Positions 48,695 to 58,346 of a stretch of 64,000 bases of DNA are shown here, one piece after another (the stretch's first letter is position 1; each line of letters starts with the position of its first letter). A program made the translations under genes and the position numbers. The DNA comes from Methylophaga sp. OBS1 (GTDB lineage Bacteria > Pseudomonadota > Gammaproteobacteria > Nitrosococcales > Methylophagaceae). The notes below the pieces were generated by a model, which searched no databases, had not been told where the DNA came from, and saw only the letters and a list, made by a program, of their open reading frames with translations. The stretch lies in assembly GCF_026319365.1 (NCBI RefSeq), contig NZ_JAPDMS010000004.1:310001-374000 (forward strand). The letters run 5' to 3'.

Positions 48695-50238
48695 CAGTGC
48701 CCCCCCATGACGTTATAGACACCACCGCTGTGCAGTTCGCCGAGAACATCTGTCACGATCAGCGTATCGCTGAAAGGATATTTAATATGATCGATTTCCT
48801 GATAGGCTTCATGGCCCTTGCCAGCGACTAGCACAATGTCCCTGGTGGAAGCCTGTGACAGGGCATAGCGAATGGCGGCTTTACGATCCAGTTCCACCCG
48901 GACTTTCTCCGGTTGCCGGCAGCCAGCCAGAATATCGTCGACAATCGCCTGATGATTTTCAGTGCGTGGATTATCGTCAGTGATAACGACACGATCTGCT
49001 TCCGCCTCGGCAATCTGGCCCATCAGCGGTCGTTTACCCTTGTCACGATCGCCCCCGCAGCCAAAGACACACCAGAGCTCACCATCCTCCGGCAAATGAC
49101 TGCGTAGCGTTTTCAAGGCCTGCTCCAGCGCATCCGGGGTGTGGGCATAATCTATCACCACACAGGGTTGGTCGGCCTGACCATGGGCTTCCATCCGGCC
49201 GGAGACTGCATGGCAATGTTGCAGTGCTTCACAGGCCTGCTCGTCATCAAAGCCGATCAGTTTCATCACTCCCAGGGTCGCCAGCAGATTATCGACATTG
49301 AATCGGCCCATGACTGGCAGTTGAACAGCTTGCCTGCGTTGATGGATGTTCAGCTCAAAGGCAACCCCATCACGGCGGCATTCAATCTGTGAAGCGGCAA
49401 TGTCTGCTTCAACGTGGCTGCTGTATGTCAGCAACTCGATATCAGCACGCAGTGCCTGTTTGACCTGGAGACCAAAAGCGTCATCAATATTAAGCAGCGC
49501 CTGACTGACCGAGCTCATTTCAAACAGTGTCTGTTTGGCGGCCGCATACTGTGCCATTGTCCGGTGATAATCCAGATGATCGCGGCTGAGGTTAGTCAGC
49601 ACGGCAACATTGACATCGACACTGTTGAGCCGCCCCTGGACCAGCGCATGAGATGAAGCTTCAAGCGCCACATAACGACAACCTTCCTGTTCAAAGCCCG
49701 CCAGCAGGCGTTGCATTGATACCGGGTCGGGCGTAGTCATACCGGTCAGTTCCAGATCACTGACACGCCCGGCCCCCATTGTGCCGATAACACCACAGGG
49801 CTGACCACTGGCTTCCAGTGCCTGAGCGATAAACTGACTGACTGACGTCTTGCCGTTGGTGCCAGTCACAGCAATCACAGTCATGTGTTCAGAGGGATTT
49901 TCGTAGAAACGGGCTGCGATATATCCGGCCTGCTGGGCCAGATTCCTGATCGGGTAGGCTGTGACCACTTCCTCTTCCAGTAATGCTTTTTCAGCGGGTG
50001 TCAGTGGCTGGTCGGCATCAATCAGCACAGCAAAACTGCCTTTATCCAGCGCCTGGTGCAGGTGTTTTTCTCTTTCTGTAGCTTGTTTTGCCAATGCCAG
50101 GAACAGACAACCGGCAGTGACCCGTCGGCTGTCCATGCTGATATCACTCAGCATGCACTCCTGCAAGGCGACATCATCAGCTACCCAATCCTCCAGCAGC
50201 CGGGTTAGCGATTGTCTTTTCACAATAGATGTGATCAT
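48694..50238 (-). CDS. murE: UDP-MurNAc-tripeptide synthetase MurE (meso-DAP adding)
   Basis: 514 residues. ATP loop GTNGKTSVSQFIAQAL near 125-140 and the specificity motif DNPR in ITDDNPRTE, which marks meso-diaminopimelate rather than lysine as substrate. Start overlaps the ftsI stop (ATGA). Confidence 0.97.
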   Translation of the reverse strand: MITSIVKRQSLTRLLEDWVADDVALQECMLSDISMDSRRVTAGCLFLALAKQATEREKHLHQALDKGSFAVLIDADQPLTPAEKALLEEEVVTAYPIRNLAQQAGYIAARFYENPSEHMTVIAVTGTNGKTSVSQFIAQALEASGQPCGVIGTMGAGRVSDLELTGMTTPDPVSMQRLLAGFEQEGCRYVALEASSHALVQGRLNSVDVNVAVLTNLSRDHLDYHRTMAQYAAAKQTLFEMSSVSQALLNIDDAFGLQVKQALRADIELLTYSSHVEADIAASQIECRRDGVAFELNIHQRRQAVQLPVMGRFNVDNLLATLGVMKLIGFDDEQACEALQHCHAVSGRMEAHGQADQPCVVIDYAHTPDALEQALKTLRSHLPEDGELWCVFGCGGDRDKGKRPLMGQIAEAEADRVVITDDNPRTENHQAIVDDILAGCRQPEKVRVELDRKAAIRYALSQASTRDIVLVAGKGHEAYQEIDHIKYPFSDTLIVTDVLGELHSGGVYNVMGGH

Positions 50239-51941
50239 TTGTTGGCCACCTGCATTTGCGTCATCGGTAATGCATCCGGTGCGATATTGAGTAGTCGCAT
50301 CGCGCCGGTCATCACTTCAGCGAAGACCGGGGCTGCCACTGCGCCGCCGTAGTATTCCTCACCACGGGGTTCGTCCACCATGACGACCATAGCCAGGCGT
50401 GGCGCGCTGGCCGGGATAATCCCTGCAAAAACGGATTGATAGCGTTTGTCGGCGTAGCCGCCACTGATTGATTTTTTGGCGGTACCGGTTTTACCGGCTA
50501 CGCGGTAATTAGCCACAGCGGCACGGGTCGCAGTCCCGCCGGGCTCAACCACCTTTTCCATCATTGCCAGTACCTGATGCATCAAATCGGCGGCAAACAC
50601 GCGACGCCCTTTTGGCATTTCACCATTTTTGACAAAAGTTACCGGCTTTAAGATGCCGCCACTGCCGAGCACGCTGTAGGCTCTTGCCAGTTGCAGCGCT
50701 GAGGTTGATAAACCATAACCGAAAGCCATGGTGGCTCGGTCCAGCGTTCGCCATGATGAAGGGTCAGGCATCGTACCCATGACTTCGCCCGGGAAGTAGG
50801 CACCGGTCGACTCTCCCAGTCCGAAACGGGCAAAATCCTGCCATAGGACCTCAGGGTCAAGCTCCAGCGCGATCTTGGTGGCGCCGATGTTGCTGGACTT
50901 CTGTATCAATGTGGTCAGATCGATTTCCCCATAGTCACGAAAGTCGCGAATCGGGTGCCCACTGACGCGAAACACACCCGGGTGGGTGTTGATGATTGAA
51001 GTCAGATCGAATTTGCCGGATTTAATACCGCTGGCGACTGTGAATGGTTTGACGGTAGATCCCGGCTCAAACAAGTCGGTCACCGCACGGTTACGATAAT
51101 GGCTCGGCTTCAACCCTTCACGATTATTCGGATTGAAGGAGGGCTGGTTGACCATGGCAAGCACTTCGCCGTTTTGAATATCCAGCACCACTGCCGTGCC
51201 AGCCTCTGCCTTATGTTCGTCAACGGCTTTTCTGAGTGCCTGATACGCCAGATGTTGCAAACGAAGGTCAATGCTGAGCTGAATATTTTCGCCGGCTTTG
51301 GCAGGGCGAATCAATTCACCGCCCTCAACAAAATTGCCTTTGCTGTCGCGCACCATGCGTTTGAGACCGGAACGTCCGGTCAGTACTGCATCGTAGGTCA
51401 ACTCCAGTCCTTCCTGACCGATATCATCAATATTGGTGAAGCCGAGCATATGCGCGGTCACTTCGCCGGCCGGATAGTATCGTTTGTATTCGCGCTGCAA
51501 ATAAACGCCATGAATACCCAGCGCTTTGACACTCTGGGCCAGTTCCGGGGTGACATGGCGTTTCAGATAAATAAATTCCCGTGACTGGTTACCGCTGATT
51601 TTGTCACGCAGGGTGCTGACCGACAGATTCAACTGCTCGGCCAACTGACTCAGTTTGGGGTGCTGCGTCGGCACATCCTGCGGATTCAGCCAGATTGAAT
51701 GTACCGGCGTACTGATGGCCAGTGGTTCACCACTGCGATCCAGTATCATCCCGCGATGAGCGACAACCGGCACCTGACGCAGATGACGGGCATCGCCCTG
51801 ATTTCGCAAAAATTCCGGGTTCAGGATCTGAATATCAGCCAGACGCCAGCATAAACCCAGCACGAACAGGATGAACATCACCCTGACCAGGTTTAGCCGC
51901 CAGAGGCCGACGTGCTGATGACTCACGCGTGCCGCACTCAT
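50235..51941 (-). CDS. ftsI: Septal transpeptidase FtsI (PBP3)
   Basis: 568 residues. Membrane span about 18-33, pedestal domain, then a penicillin-binding transpeptidase domain with STVK at 295-298 (catalytic Ser295), SSN at 349-351 and KTGT near 480. Partner of FtsW in septal wall synthesis. Overlaps ftsL by four bases. Confidence 0.97.
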   Translation of the reverse strand: MSAARVSHQHVGLWRLNLVRVMFILFVLGLCWRLADIQILNPEFLRNQGDARHLRQVPVVAHRGMILDRSGEPLAISTPVHSIWLNPQDVPTQHPKLSQLAEQLNLSVSTLRDKISGNQSREFIYLKRHVTPELAQSVKALGIHGVYLQREYKRYYPAGEVTAHMLGFTNIDDIGQEGLELTYDAVLTGRSGLKRMVRDSKGNFVEGGELIRPAKAGENIQLSIDLRLQHLAYQALRKAVDEHKAEAGTAVVLDIQNGEVLAMVNQPSFNPNNREGLKPSHYRNRAVTDLFEPGSTVKPFTVASGIKSGKFDLTSIINTHPGVFRVSGHPIRDFRDYGEIDLTTLIQKSSNIGATKIALELDPEVLWQDFARFGLGESTGAYFPGEVMGTMPDPSSWRTLDRATMAFGYGLSTSALQLARAYSVLGSGGILKPVTFVKNGEMPKGRRVFAADLMHQVLAMMEKVVEPGGTATRAAVANYRVAGKTGTAKKSISGGYADKRYQSVFAGIIPASAPRLAMVVMVDEPRGEEYYGGAVAAPVFAEVMTGAMRLLNIAPDALPMTQMQVANK

Positions 51942-52231
51942 CGTTTGATCACCACAGTCATATCGGCACTGGGCACGATCATGTTCAAACGGGTTCTCGC
52001 CTGTTGTTCAACCCGGCTGGGACTGCCCCAGGTACTCTGCTCGAGTAGCAGTCTGCCCCATTCTTCATTGAGCAGGTCACGTTGTTTTTCCAGCTTCTGC
52101 AGTTGGATGAATTCATTGCGGTTAAGGTGCTTGGAATAGATCACACCGACCGCCGAGACGATGACCAGTGATACCATCACCAGCATCGGTATATCGATAT
52201 GCACCTGTTCCAGATAATGCTTCAGCTTCAT
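51938..52231 (-). CDS. ftsL: Cell division protein FtsL
   Basis: 97 residues: short cytoplasmic N-terminus, one membrane span (about 13-32), then a leucine-rich coiled coil ([20 protein letters not shown]). Bitopic divisome protein that pairs with FtsB and FtsQ. The call depends on layout and position between rsmH and ftsI, since FtsL sequences are poorly conserved. Confidence 0.92.
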   Translation of the reverse strand: MKLKHYLEQVHIDIPMLVMVSLVIVSAVGVIYSKHLNRNEFIQLQKLEKQRDLLNEEWGRLLLEQSTWGSPSRVEQQARTRLNMIVPSADMTVVIKR

Positions 52232-53166
52232 GCCAGCTTCTCCGCCACGCGCATGATGGCGCTACGTGCTCTCGGATTGACAGACAGCTCTGCATCACCG
52301 GCTTTAACCGCCTTGCCGATAATTTTCAGACGCGGATTGAGTTGATCCACCGTAACCGGAAAATGCGCAGGCAAATCATCACCGCGGGCTTCATCACGGA
52401 AAAAACGTTTAACAATTCGGTCTTCCAGCGAATGGAAGCTGATCACAACCAGACGGCCGCCAACAGCCAGCACATCGAGGGCTTGTTCCAGCGCCTGACG
52501 CAGTTCTTCCAACTCATTATTAATATAGATACGTATTGCCTGGAAAGTGCGGGTAGCCGGATGCTTGTTTTTTTCCCGTGACGGACTGGCCTTATCCACC
52601 AGTTCAGCCAGTTGCTTGGTCGTAGTAATCGGCTTGTCATCACGACTTTCAACAATGGCACGGGCAATGCGTTTGCTATAACGCTCTTCACCCAGGCTTT
52701 TGAGCACGTGAGCAATATCGTCCATCTCCGCGGTAGCCAGCCATTCAGCGGCACTGATACCGACCTCGGGATTCATCCGCATATCCAGCGGACCGTCTTT
52801 GTAAAAGCTGAAACCACGCCCGGCATCATCGAGTTGAGGTGAAGACACACCGATATCCATCAGAATGCCGTCAATCTGGTTTTGCCACAGACGAGCGTGC
52901 ACGACTCCCGCCAGTTCGGAGAAGGCGCAGTGCTCAATGGCAAAACGGGGATCATCCTGGGCCAGCTGTTTACCGGTCGCCACCGCCTGGGGATCACGAT
53001 CCAGACCAAGGAGACGACCGTTTTCAGAAAGTTGCGCCAAAATCGCACGGCTATGTCCACCACGGCCGAAAGTGGCATCGAGGTACTTACCGTCGGCTTT
53101 TACAGACAGGGCGTCGAGCGTCTCATCGAGCAAGACTGGCAGATGTTCCGAGTGGATCTCAGTCAT
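52228..53166 (-). CDS. rsmH: 16S rRNA (cytosine-1402-N4) methyltransferase RsmH
   Basis: 312 residues. SAM-binding [14 protein letters not shown] near 29-42, [12 protein letters not shown], and the C-terminal [19 protein letters not shown]. Methylates the ribosomal P-site nucleotide C1402. Overlaps ftsL by four bases. Confidence 0.97.
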   Translation of the reverse strand: MTEIHSEHLPVLLDETLDALSVKADGKYLDATFGRGGHSRAILAQLSENGRLLGLDRDPQAVATGKQLAQDDPRFAIEHCAFSELAGVVHARLWQNQIDGILMDIGVSSPQLDDAGRGFSFYKDGPLDMRMNPEVGISAAEWLATAEMDDIAHVLKSLGEERYSKRIARAIVESRDDKPITTTKQLAELVDKASPSREKNKHPATRTFQAIRIYINNELEELRQALEQALDVLAVGGRLVVISFHSLEDRIVKRFFRDEARGDDLPAHFPVTVDQLNPRLKIIGKAVKAGDAELSVNPRARSAIMRVAEKLA

Positions 53167-53175
53167 AATTCCGCC

Positions 53176-53628
53176 CTATATCGACAGGCTTTCGAGTTCA
53201 GCCGTTAGATTCTCGTCAAACTTCTCTTCCAGACAGTCATCCATGAGTTCATTCCAAGTTTGCTCATTCCAGAGTTCAAACTTGTTGCCTTGCCCGGTCA
53301 TCACCATGCTTTTGTCGAGGCCGGCGAATTCACGCAGTTTGGCTGGCAGCAAAATACGACCATTACCATCCATTTCACATTCTGTGGCATTACCGAGCAG
53401 CATTCTTTTCAAACGACGGACTTGTGGATTCAAACTGGGGAGCGCAGTGAGCTTTTGTTCAACTAGTTCCCATTCGGGCAGTGGATATAACTGTAGACAG
53501 TGATCAGAATGATCGATGGTGACAATCAGACGGCCTTCACAACAGACGTCAAGATGCTTGCGGAACTTGGCTGGTATCGCCATCCGCCCTTTGGCATCCA
53601 GATTGAATGTTGCCACGCCTCGAAACAC
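53176..53628 (-). CDS. mraZ: Transcriptional regulator MraZ
   Basis: 150 residues from a GTG at 53628 with GAGGGCGG upstream. Two AbrB-like halves: FNLDAKGRMAIPAKFR and MDGNGRILLPAKLREFAG. MraZ forms a ring that binds spaced repeats in its own promoter region and controls the dcw operon. Three matching repeats lie 22-52 bases upstream of its start. Confidence 0.97.
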   Translation of the reverse strand: MFRGVATFNLDAKGRMAIPAKFRKHLDVCCEGRLIVTIDHSDHCLQLYPLPEWELVEQKLTALPSLNPQVRRLKRMLLGNATECEMDGNGRILLPAKLREFAGLDKSMVMTGQGNKFELWNEQTWNELMDDCLEEKFDENLTAELESLSI

Positions 53629-53650
53629 TTGCCGCCCTCAAAAAAATTGA

Positions 53651-53680
53651 TCCACTTAGATCCACTTTTCCCCACTTGTC
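53651..53680 (-). promoter_or_regulatory. Putative MraZ operator: three 10-bp direct repeats
   Basis: On the minus strand the core AAGTGG occurs three times at exactly 10-base steps, with TGG followed by GG, AT and AT. The known E. coli MraZ site is three TGGGN units separated by 5 bases, i.e. the same 10-base period. The repeats start at about the predicted transcript start and lie between promoter and gene, as in E. coli. Confidence 0.75.
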
Positions 53681-53683
53681 GAC

Positions 53684-53712
53684 ACTATAGGATTGCAAAT
53701 GCATGAAGTCAA
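53684..53712 (-). promoter_or_regulatory. Pmra promoter of the dcw operon
   Basis: Minus strand TTGACT (53712-53707), 17-base spacer, TATAGT (53689-53684): a near-consensus sigma70 promoter. The predicted transcript start is near 53677, inside the repeat array. Confidence 0.75.
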
Positions 53713-54003
53713 GCATCTGGATCAACAAAATCCTCTTTTTATGACAAGGACTTAGCGACATTTGGCAAAAGTGGGAGAAAAGTCTGTGAAGGCAGTGTCA
53801 AGGACATGTTCTTTATCAAAACTGTGGCTGATGAACTTAAAGTAAATTCTAGCTGTTGAGACTTTTTGCTATTCGTTCCAGGATGGCTTCAGAGAATAAT
53901 TGGTCAACAGATTCATCGCCAACAGATCGCCATTGGCATAATCAGGCGCCGATTATACCTATCTGCCACAACAAAATAAGACTTTTCAGACGGAATCGAT
54001 ATT

Positions 54004-54055
54004 GAGCTTTTCTCTTCCCCCTCGCCCCGAAAAAGCCGGGGCTAGCTCCTTTTTT
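54004..54055 (+). terminator. Orphan terminator or attenuator upstream of coxB
   Basis: Inner stem GCCCCG (54024-54029) with CGGGGC (54037-54042), outer stem GAGCT (54004-54008) with AGCTC (54044-54048), then C and six T's (54050-54055). There is no plus-strand gene upstream of it before the divergent mraZ, so it would end a leader transcript of coxB or a small RNA. Confidence 0.55.
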
Positions 54056-54166
54056 AAATCGGACTGGTAAATTCCTATAAAAGGCATATACTTGATTCTT
54101 AAGAGCAAATTATTTTTGCAGCGTGAACGCCAATGATGGCTTCACCCTCGATGCAAGGAGAGTGCT

Positions 54167-55282
54167 ATGTGCCGACGACTGCATCTTTTCTGTCTCGCTC
54201 TTGTTCTGCCCCCCGCGCCGCTCCTGGCGCTGGAATTCAACATGCCTACTGGTGTGACCGACACCAGTCAATCCGTTTTCAACCTGCACATGACCATTTT
54301 CTATATCTGCCTGGCAATCGCCGTGGTGGTTTTCGGCGTCATGCTGTGGTCGATATATCATCATCGAAAGTCGCGGGGGCATGAGGCGGCCCAGTTCCAT
54401 GGCAATATTCTGGTTGAAGTCATCTGGACCACCATTCCTTTCCTGATTCTGGTGGCCATCGCTATCCCCTCCACCATTACCCTCGGTGATCTCTATGACG
54501 CCAGTGAGTCGGATATCGATATCCAGGTCACGGGTCATCAGTGGAAGTGGCATTACAAATACATCGGTGAAGATGTCGACTTTTTCAGCGTGCTGGCAAC
54601 GCCACGTGAAGAGATCGAAAACCGCAAAAAGAAAAACCCCAACTACCTGCTGGAAGTGGATAACCCCGTTGTCGTACCGGTTCACAAAAAAGTCCGCTTT
54701 CTGTTTACTTCCAATGATGTGATTCATGCCTGGTGGGTGCCGGATCTGGCGATCAAAAAAGATGCCATTCCAGGCTTTATCAACGAGTCATGGACCCGCA
54801 TCAAGGAACCCGGTGTGTATCGAGGGCAATGTGCTGAACTCTGCGGCAAACATCATGCTTTCATGCCGATTGAAGTGAAAGCCGTCACCGAGTCGGAATA
54901 TGAGACCTGGCTGGCCGACCAGAAAGCCGCGCAGCAAGCCGCTGTCGCTGCTGCTGACAAAGACTGGAGCCTGGAAGAGCTGGTCAATACCGGTGCCACG
55001 GTCTACGAGAAAAACTGTGCTGCCTGTCACCAGGCGGATGGCTCCGGTATGCCGCCGACATTCCCGGCGCTGGACGGTAGCAGCATCGTTCAGGGTGAAA
55101 AACTGGACCATATGAAGATCGTGACCAACGGCCGGGTGGAGAAAGGCATGCCGGCTTTCGGCAAACAACTCACCGCCGTCGATATTGCCGCAGTCATCAC
55201 CTTTGAACGCAACAGTTGGGGCAACAAGACCGGTGATAGGGTCACCCCTGCCGAAATACAGGACCTGATGGATAAACAGTGA
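54167..55282 (+). CDS. coxB: Cytochrome c oxidase subunit II with fused cytochrome c domain
   Basis: 371 residues. Signal peptide, two membrane spans (about 45-65 and 85-105), the CuA cupredoxin domain with His in DVIHAWWVPD and the CuA loop Cys222, Glu224, Cys226, His230, Met233. A C-terminal class I cytochrome c domain has haem motif Cys284-x2-Cys287-His288 (CAACH) and a likely Met ligand in GMPAFG. It receives electrons from cytochrome c and passes them to haem a. The RBS AAGGAGAG precedes ATG. First gene of the oxidase operon. Confidence 0.96.
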   Translation: MCRRLHLFCLALVLPPAPLLALEFNMPTGVTDTSQSVFNLHMTIFYICLAIAVVVFGVMLWSIYHHRKSRGHEAAQFHGNILVEVIWTTIPFLILVAIAIPSTITLGDLYDASESDIDIQVTGHQWKWHYKYIGEDVDFFSVLATPREEIENRKKKNPNYLLEVDNPVVVPVHKKVRFLFTSNDVIHAWWVPDLAIKKDAIPGFINESWTRIKEPGVYRGQCAELCGKHHAFMPIEVKAVTESEYETWLADQKAAQQAAVAAADKDWSLEELVNTGATVYEKNCAACHQADGSGMPPTFPALDGSSIVQGEKLDHMKIVTNGRVEKGMPAFGKQLTAVDIAAVITFERNSWGNKTGDRVTPAEIQDLMDKQ

Positions 55283-55289
55283 GGTCGTT

Positions 55290-56867
55290 ATGAGCGCACA
55301 CGCAGAGACGATGCATCACGGACCAGCCAAGGGCTTTAGCCGCTGGATACTGACCACCAACCACAAGGATATCGGGACACTGTATCTGGTATTCAGTCTG
55401 ATCATGCTGTTTATCGGCGGCACCATGGCCTTTGTGATTCGGGCGGAATTATTCCAGCCGGGCCTGCAATTGGTGATGCCGGAATTCTTCAACCAGATGA
55501 CGACCATGCATGGCCTTATCATGATATTCGGTGCCGTGATGCCGGCCTTCGTCGGTCTCGCTAACTGGCAGGTGCCGCTGATGATAGGCGCCCCCGATAT
55601 GGCCCTGCCACGGCTCAACAATTTCAGCTTCTGGATATTACCGTTTGCCTTTGCGATGTTGCTGTCGACATTATTCATGCCGGGCGGCGCGCCTGACTTT
55701 GGCTGGACTTTCTATGCGCCTTTATCGACCACTTATGCCCCGCCCAGTGTGACTTTCTTTGTGTTTGCCGTGCATATGATGGGGATTTCTTCGATTCTCG
55801 GCGCCATTAACGTCATCGTCACCATTTTCAATATGCGGGCACCGGGCATGAAAATGATGGATCTGCCGCTGTTCGTCTGGAGCTGGCTGATCACTGCCTT
55901 TCTTTTGATAGCGGTCATGCCGGTCCTGGCTGCGGTTGTAACTATGGTGCTGATGGATGTGCATTTCGGCACCAGTTTCTTCAGTGCGGCCGGCGGTGGC
56001 GATCCGGTGCTGTTCCAGCATGTGTTCTGGTTCTTCGCGCATCCCGAGGTTTACATCATGGTGCTGCCGGCATTCGGCGTGATTTCAGAAATCATCCCCA
56101 CTTTCGCCCGCAAACCCCTGTTTGGTTACCGGGCCATGGTGCTTGCCACGGTGGCTATCGCTTTCCTGTCTTTTATCGTCTGGGCTCACCATATGTTTAC
56201 CGTTGGCATGCCGCTCGCGGGTGAACTGTTTTTCATGTACACCACGATGCTGATAGCCGTGCCGACCGGGGTTAAGGTGTTTAACTGGATAAGCACCATG
56301 TTCAAAGGATCGATGACCTTTGAAACACCGATGCTGTTTGCGATCGCCTTTATCGTGCTGTTTACCATCGGTGGGCTGTCAGGCCTGATGCTTGCCATTG
56401 CACCGGCTGACTTTCAGTATCACGACACCTATTTTGTCGTCGCTCATTTTCATTATGTGCTGGTACCCGGTTCTGTGTTTGGCATCATCGCTGCCGTCTA
56501 TTACTGGCTGCCCAAGTGGAGCGGCAAAATGTATGACGAGAAACTGGGGCAATGGCATTTCTGGCTGTCCTTTATCGGTGTCAATCTGACATTCTTCCCG
56601 ATGCACTTTGTTGGTCTCGCCGGCATGCCAAGACGGATTCCCGATTATGCCCTGCAATTTGCTGATTTTAATATGCTGACCAGTCTCGGTGCCTTCCTGT
56701 TTGGCACCACCCAGCTGCTGTTTGTTTATATCCTGATTAAAACCGTACGCAGTGGTAAAAAAGCTGAGCAATTGCCCTGGGAAGGTGCCCGCGGACTGGA
56801 ATGGAGTGTGCCGACACCGGCCCCGTACCATACCTTTACTACCCCGCCGGATCTGGAGCGAAAATGA
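55290..56867 (+). CDS. coxA: Cytochrome c oxidase subunit I
   Basis: 525 residues, twelve spans. Ligands visible: His in MTTMHGLIMIF (haem a), the HPEVY motif (CuB His, D-channel Glu and cross-linked Tyr, so type A1), HH in WAHHMF (CuB) and HDTYFVVAHFHYVL (haem a3 and haem a His). Proton-pumping haem-copper terminal oxidase. The stop overlaps the cox11 start. Confidence 0.97.
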   Translation: MSAHAETMHHGPAKGFSRWILTTNHKDIGTLYLVFSLIMLFIGGTMAFVIRAELFQPGLQLVMPEFFNQMTTMHGLIMIFGAVMPAFVGLANWQVPLMIGAPDMALPRLNNFSFWILPFAFAMLLSTLFMPGGAPDFGWTFYAPLSTTYAPPSVTFFVFAVHMMGISSILGAINVIVTIFNMRAPGMKMMDLPLFVWSWLITAFLLIAVMPVLAAVVTMVLMDVHFGTSFFSAAGGGDPVLFQHVFWFFAHPEVYIMVLPAFGVISEIIPTFARKPLFGYRAMVLATVAIAFLSFIVWAHHMFTVGMPLAGELFFMYTTMLIAVPTGVKVFNWISTMFKGSMTFETPMLFAIAFIVLFTIGGLSGLMLAIAPADFQYHDTYFVVAHFHYVLVPGSVFGIIAAVYYWLPKWSGKMYDEKLGQWHFWLSFIGVNLTFFPMHFVGLAGMPRRIPDYALQFADFNMLTSLGAFLFGTTQLLFVYILIKTVRSGKKAEQLPWEGARGLEWSVPTPAPYHTFTTPPDLERK

Positions 56868-57409
56868 AACACTGGCTCAAACCTTCAAGCCCCAGTGGTC
56901 TGATTCTCATCGTGGTGCTGATGTTCGGCTTCGGCTTTGCGCTGGTCCCACTTTATGATGTGTTTTGCGAAGTCACCGGCCTGAACGGTAAAACCAAAGG
57001 CGCCTATCAGGGGGACATCAATGCCCTGGCTGCCAATTCAGACCGGACCATCACGGTCCAGTTTGTTGCCAATCGCAATGACAATTTACCCTGGGGCTTC
57101 TACCCGGAACAGGAAGAAATCAAACTGACTGTAGGTGAACGTAAACAGATCCATTTTTCAGTCAACAACAGCTATAACCGGGCGGTGGTCGCACAGGCTA
57201 TACCCAGTGTATCTCCACCTCAGGCGGCCGATTACCTCAATAAAATCGAATGTTTCTGTTTCCAGCGTCAGCCGCTTGCGGCCGGCGAAGCCAAACAGTT
57301 TCCATTGGTGTTTTTTGTTGATCCTGCACTACCGGAGGAGATCAGCAAGCTGACCTTATCCTATACCTTGTTTGATATCAGTGAGCGCGACGCGAGCGGC
57401 GTCGACTAG
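56864..57409 (+). CDS. ctaG: Cytochrome c oxidase copper chaperone Cox11/CtaG
   Basis: 181 residues from ATG at 56864 (ATGA overlap with coxA); a longer form from 56801 lies inside coxA. One N-terminal membrane span with LVPLYDVFCEVTGLNGKT, the copper motif CFCFQ in the periplasmic domain and FFVDPALP. It inserts CuB into subunit I. Confidence 0.95.
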   Translation: MKHWLKPSSPSGLILIVVLMFGFGFALVPLYDVFCEVTGLNGKTKGAYQGDINALAANSDRTITVQFVANRNDNLPWGFYPEQEEIKLTVGERKQIHFSVNNSYNRAVVAQAIPSVSPPQAADYLNKIECFCFQRQPLAAGEAKQFPLVFFVDPALPEEISKLTLSYTLFDISERDASGVD

Positions 57410-57435
57410 CGCTGTCATTTAGGGAGGAACTCATT

Positions 57436-58323
57436 ATGGCCCAACATTCCGCCTACTATGTTCCACCACAAAGTCACTGGCCGATTATCGGTGCTGTCGG
57501 ACTGTTTCTGACCCTTGGCGGTGCCGCCGCCCTGATTTATTCGCTGCAACAGGAGAGCGACAGCCTGCTGGCGCAGATTATGCTCAACTCAGGCGCTTTG
57601 ATCCTGGCAGGCATGATGATTGGCTGGTTTGCAGCAGTGATTGCTGAATCACGCCAGGGTCTTTATTCAGCGCAGATGGACCGCTCCTTCCGTTACGGGA
57701 TGTCCTGGTTTATTTTCTCCGAAATCATGTTCTTTTTTGCCTTCTTCGGCGTGCTGTTTTACATCCGGGTGTTTGCCGTGCCCTGGCTGGATGGTGAGGG
57801 TGATAAAGGCCTGGCCAGCATGCTCTGGCCGCAGTTTCAGGCCTCATGGCCGCTGATGCAGGCCCCCAACCCGGAGCAGTTTCCACCCATCCGGGAAGTC
57901 ATCAATCCCTGGCACATACCGCTGATTAATACGGTGTTACTGGTCGGCTCAAGCTTTACCCTGCTCGCGGCTCACAAAGCCCTGAAACGTGAAGACAGAC
58001 CCAAGCTGAAAGGCTGGCTCAGCCTGACTATTGTCTTGGGCCTGACTTTCCTGGGTCTGCAGATCTATGAATATATTCATGCCTACACTGAACTGGATCT
58101 GACCCTGAAGTCCGGTATTTACGGGGCCACGTTTTTCATGCTGACCGGTTTTCACGGTGCCCACGTCACCATCGGCAGCATTATTTTACTGGTGTTGCTG
58201 TTCCGAGTGTTTCAGGGTCACTTTACCCCGGACAAGCATTTCGGCTTTGAAGCCGGCGCCTGGTACTGGCACTTTGTCGATGTGGTCTGGATTTTTCTAT
58301 TCACCACTGTTTATTTGCTATAG
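57436..58323 (+). CDS. coxC: Cytochrome c oxidase subunit III
   Basis: 295 residues, seven spans. Conserved SHWPIIGAVGLF-like start, RSFRYGMSWFIFSEIMFFFAFFG, TGFHGAHVTIG and the terminal YWHFVDVVWIFLFTTVYL. Stabilises the oxidase core. GGGAGGAA precedes the ATG. Confidence 0.97.
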   Translation: MAQHSAYYVPPQSHWPIIGAVGLFLTLGGAAALIYSLQQESDSLLAQIMLNSGALILAGMMIGWFAAVIAESRQGLYSAQMDRSFRYGMSWFIFSEIMFFFAFFGVLFYIRVFAVPWLDGEGDKGLASMLWPQFQASWPLMQAPNPEQFPPIREVINPWHIPLINTVLLVGSSFTLLAAHKALKREDRPKLKGWLSLTIVLGLTFLGLQIYEYIHAYTELDLTLKSGIYGATFFMLTGFHGAHVTIGSIILLVLLFRVFQGHFTPDKHFGFEAGAWYWHFVDVVWIFLFTTVYLL

Positions 58324-58346
58324 GAAGCCCGATTCAAGGAGATTTT

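Larger units (their letters stand above)
53629..54166. other. Divergent intergenic region between mraZ and coxB
   Basis: About 540 bases with no gene. Contents: the MraZ-type repeats, the Pmra promoter, a possible second minus-strand -10 (TATAAT at 53957-53952, followed by CGGCGCC), the duplicated octamer CAACAGAT near 53905-53930, and a plus-strand terminator-like hairpin (54004-54055). A promoter for coxB must lie in the last 110 bases or upstream of the hairpin but was not clearly identified; TATAAA at 54076-54081 with TTTAAA at 54053-54058 is a weak candidate. Confidence 0.6.

Noticed and set aside
54110..54727. Minus-strand open frame of 205 codons opposite coxB
   Set aside because: coxB has all CuA ligands on the plus strand; the antisense frame has none of its own features.
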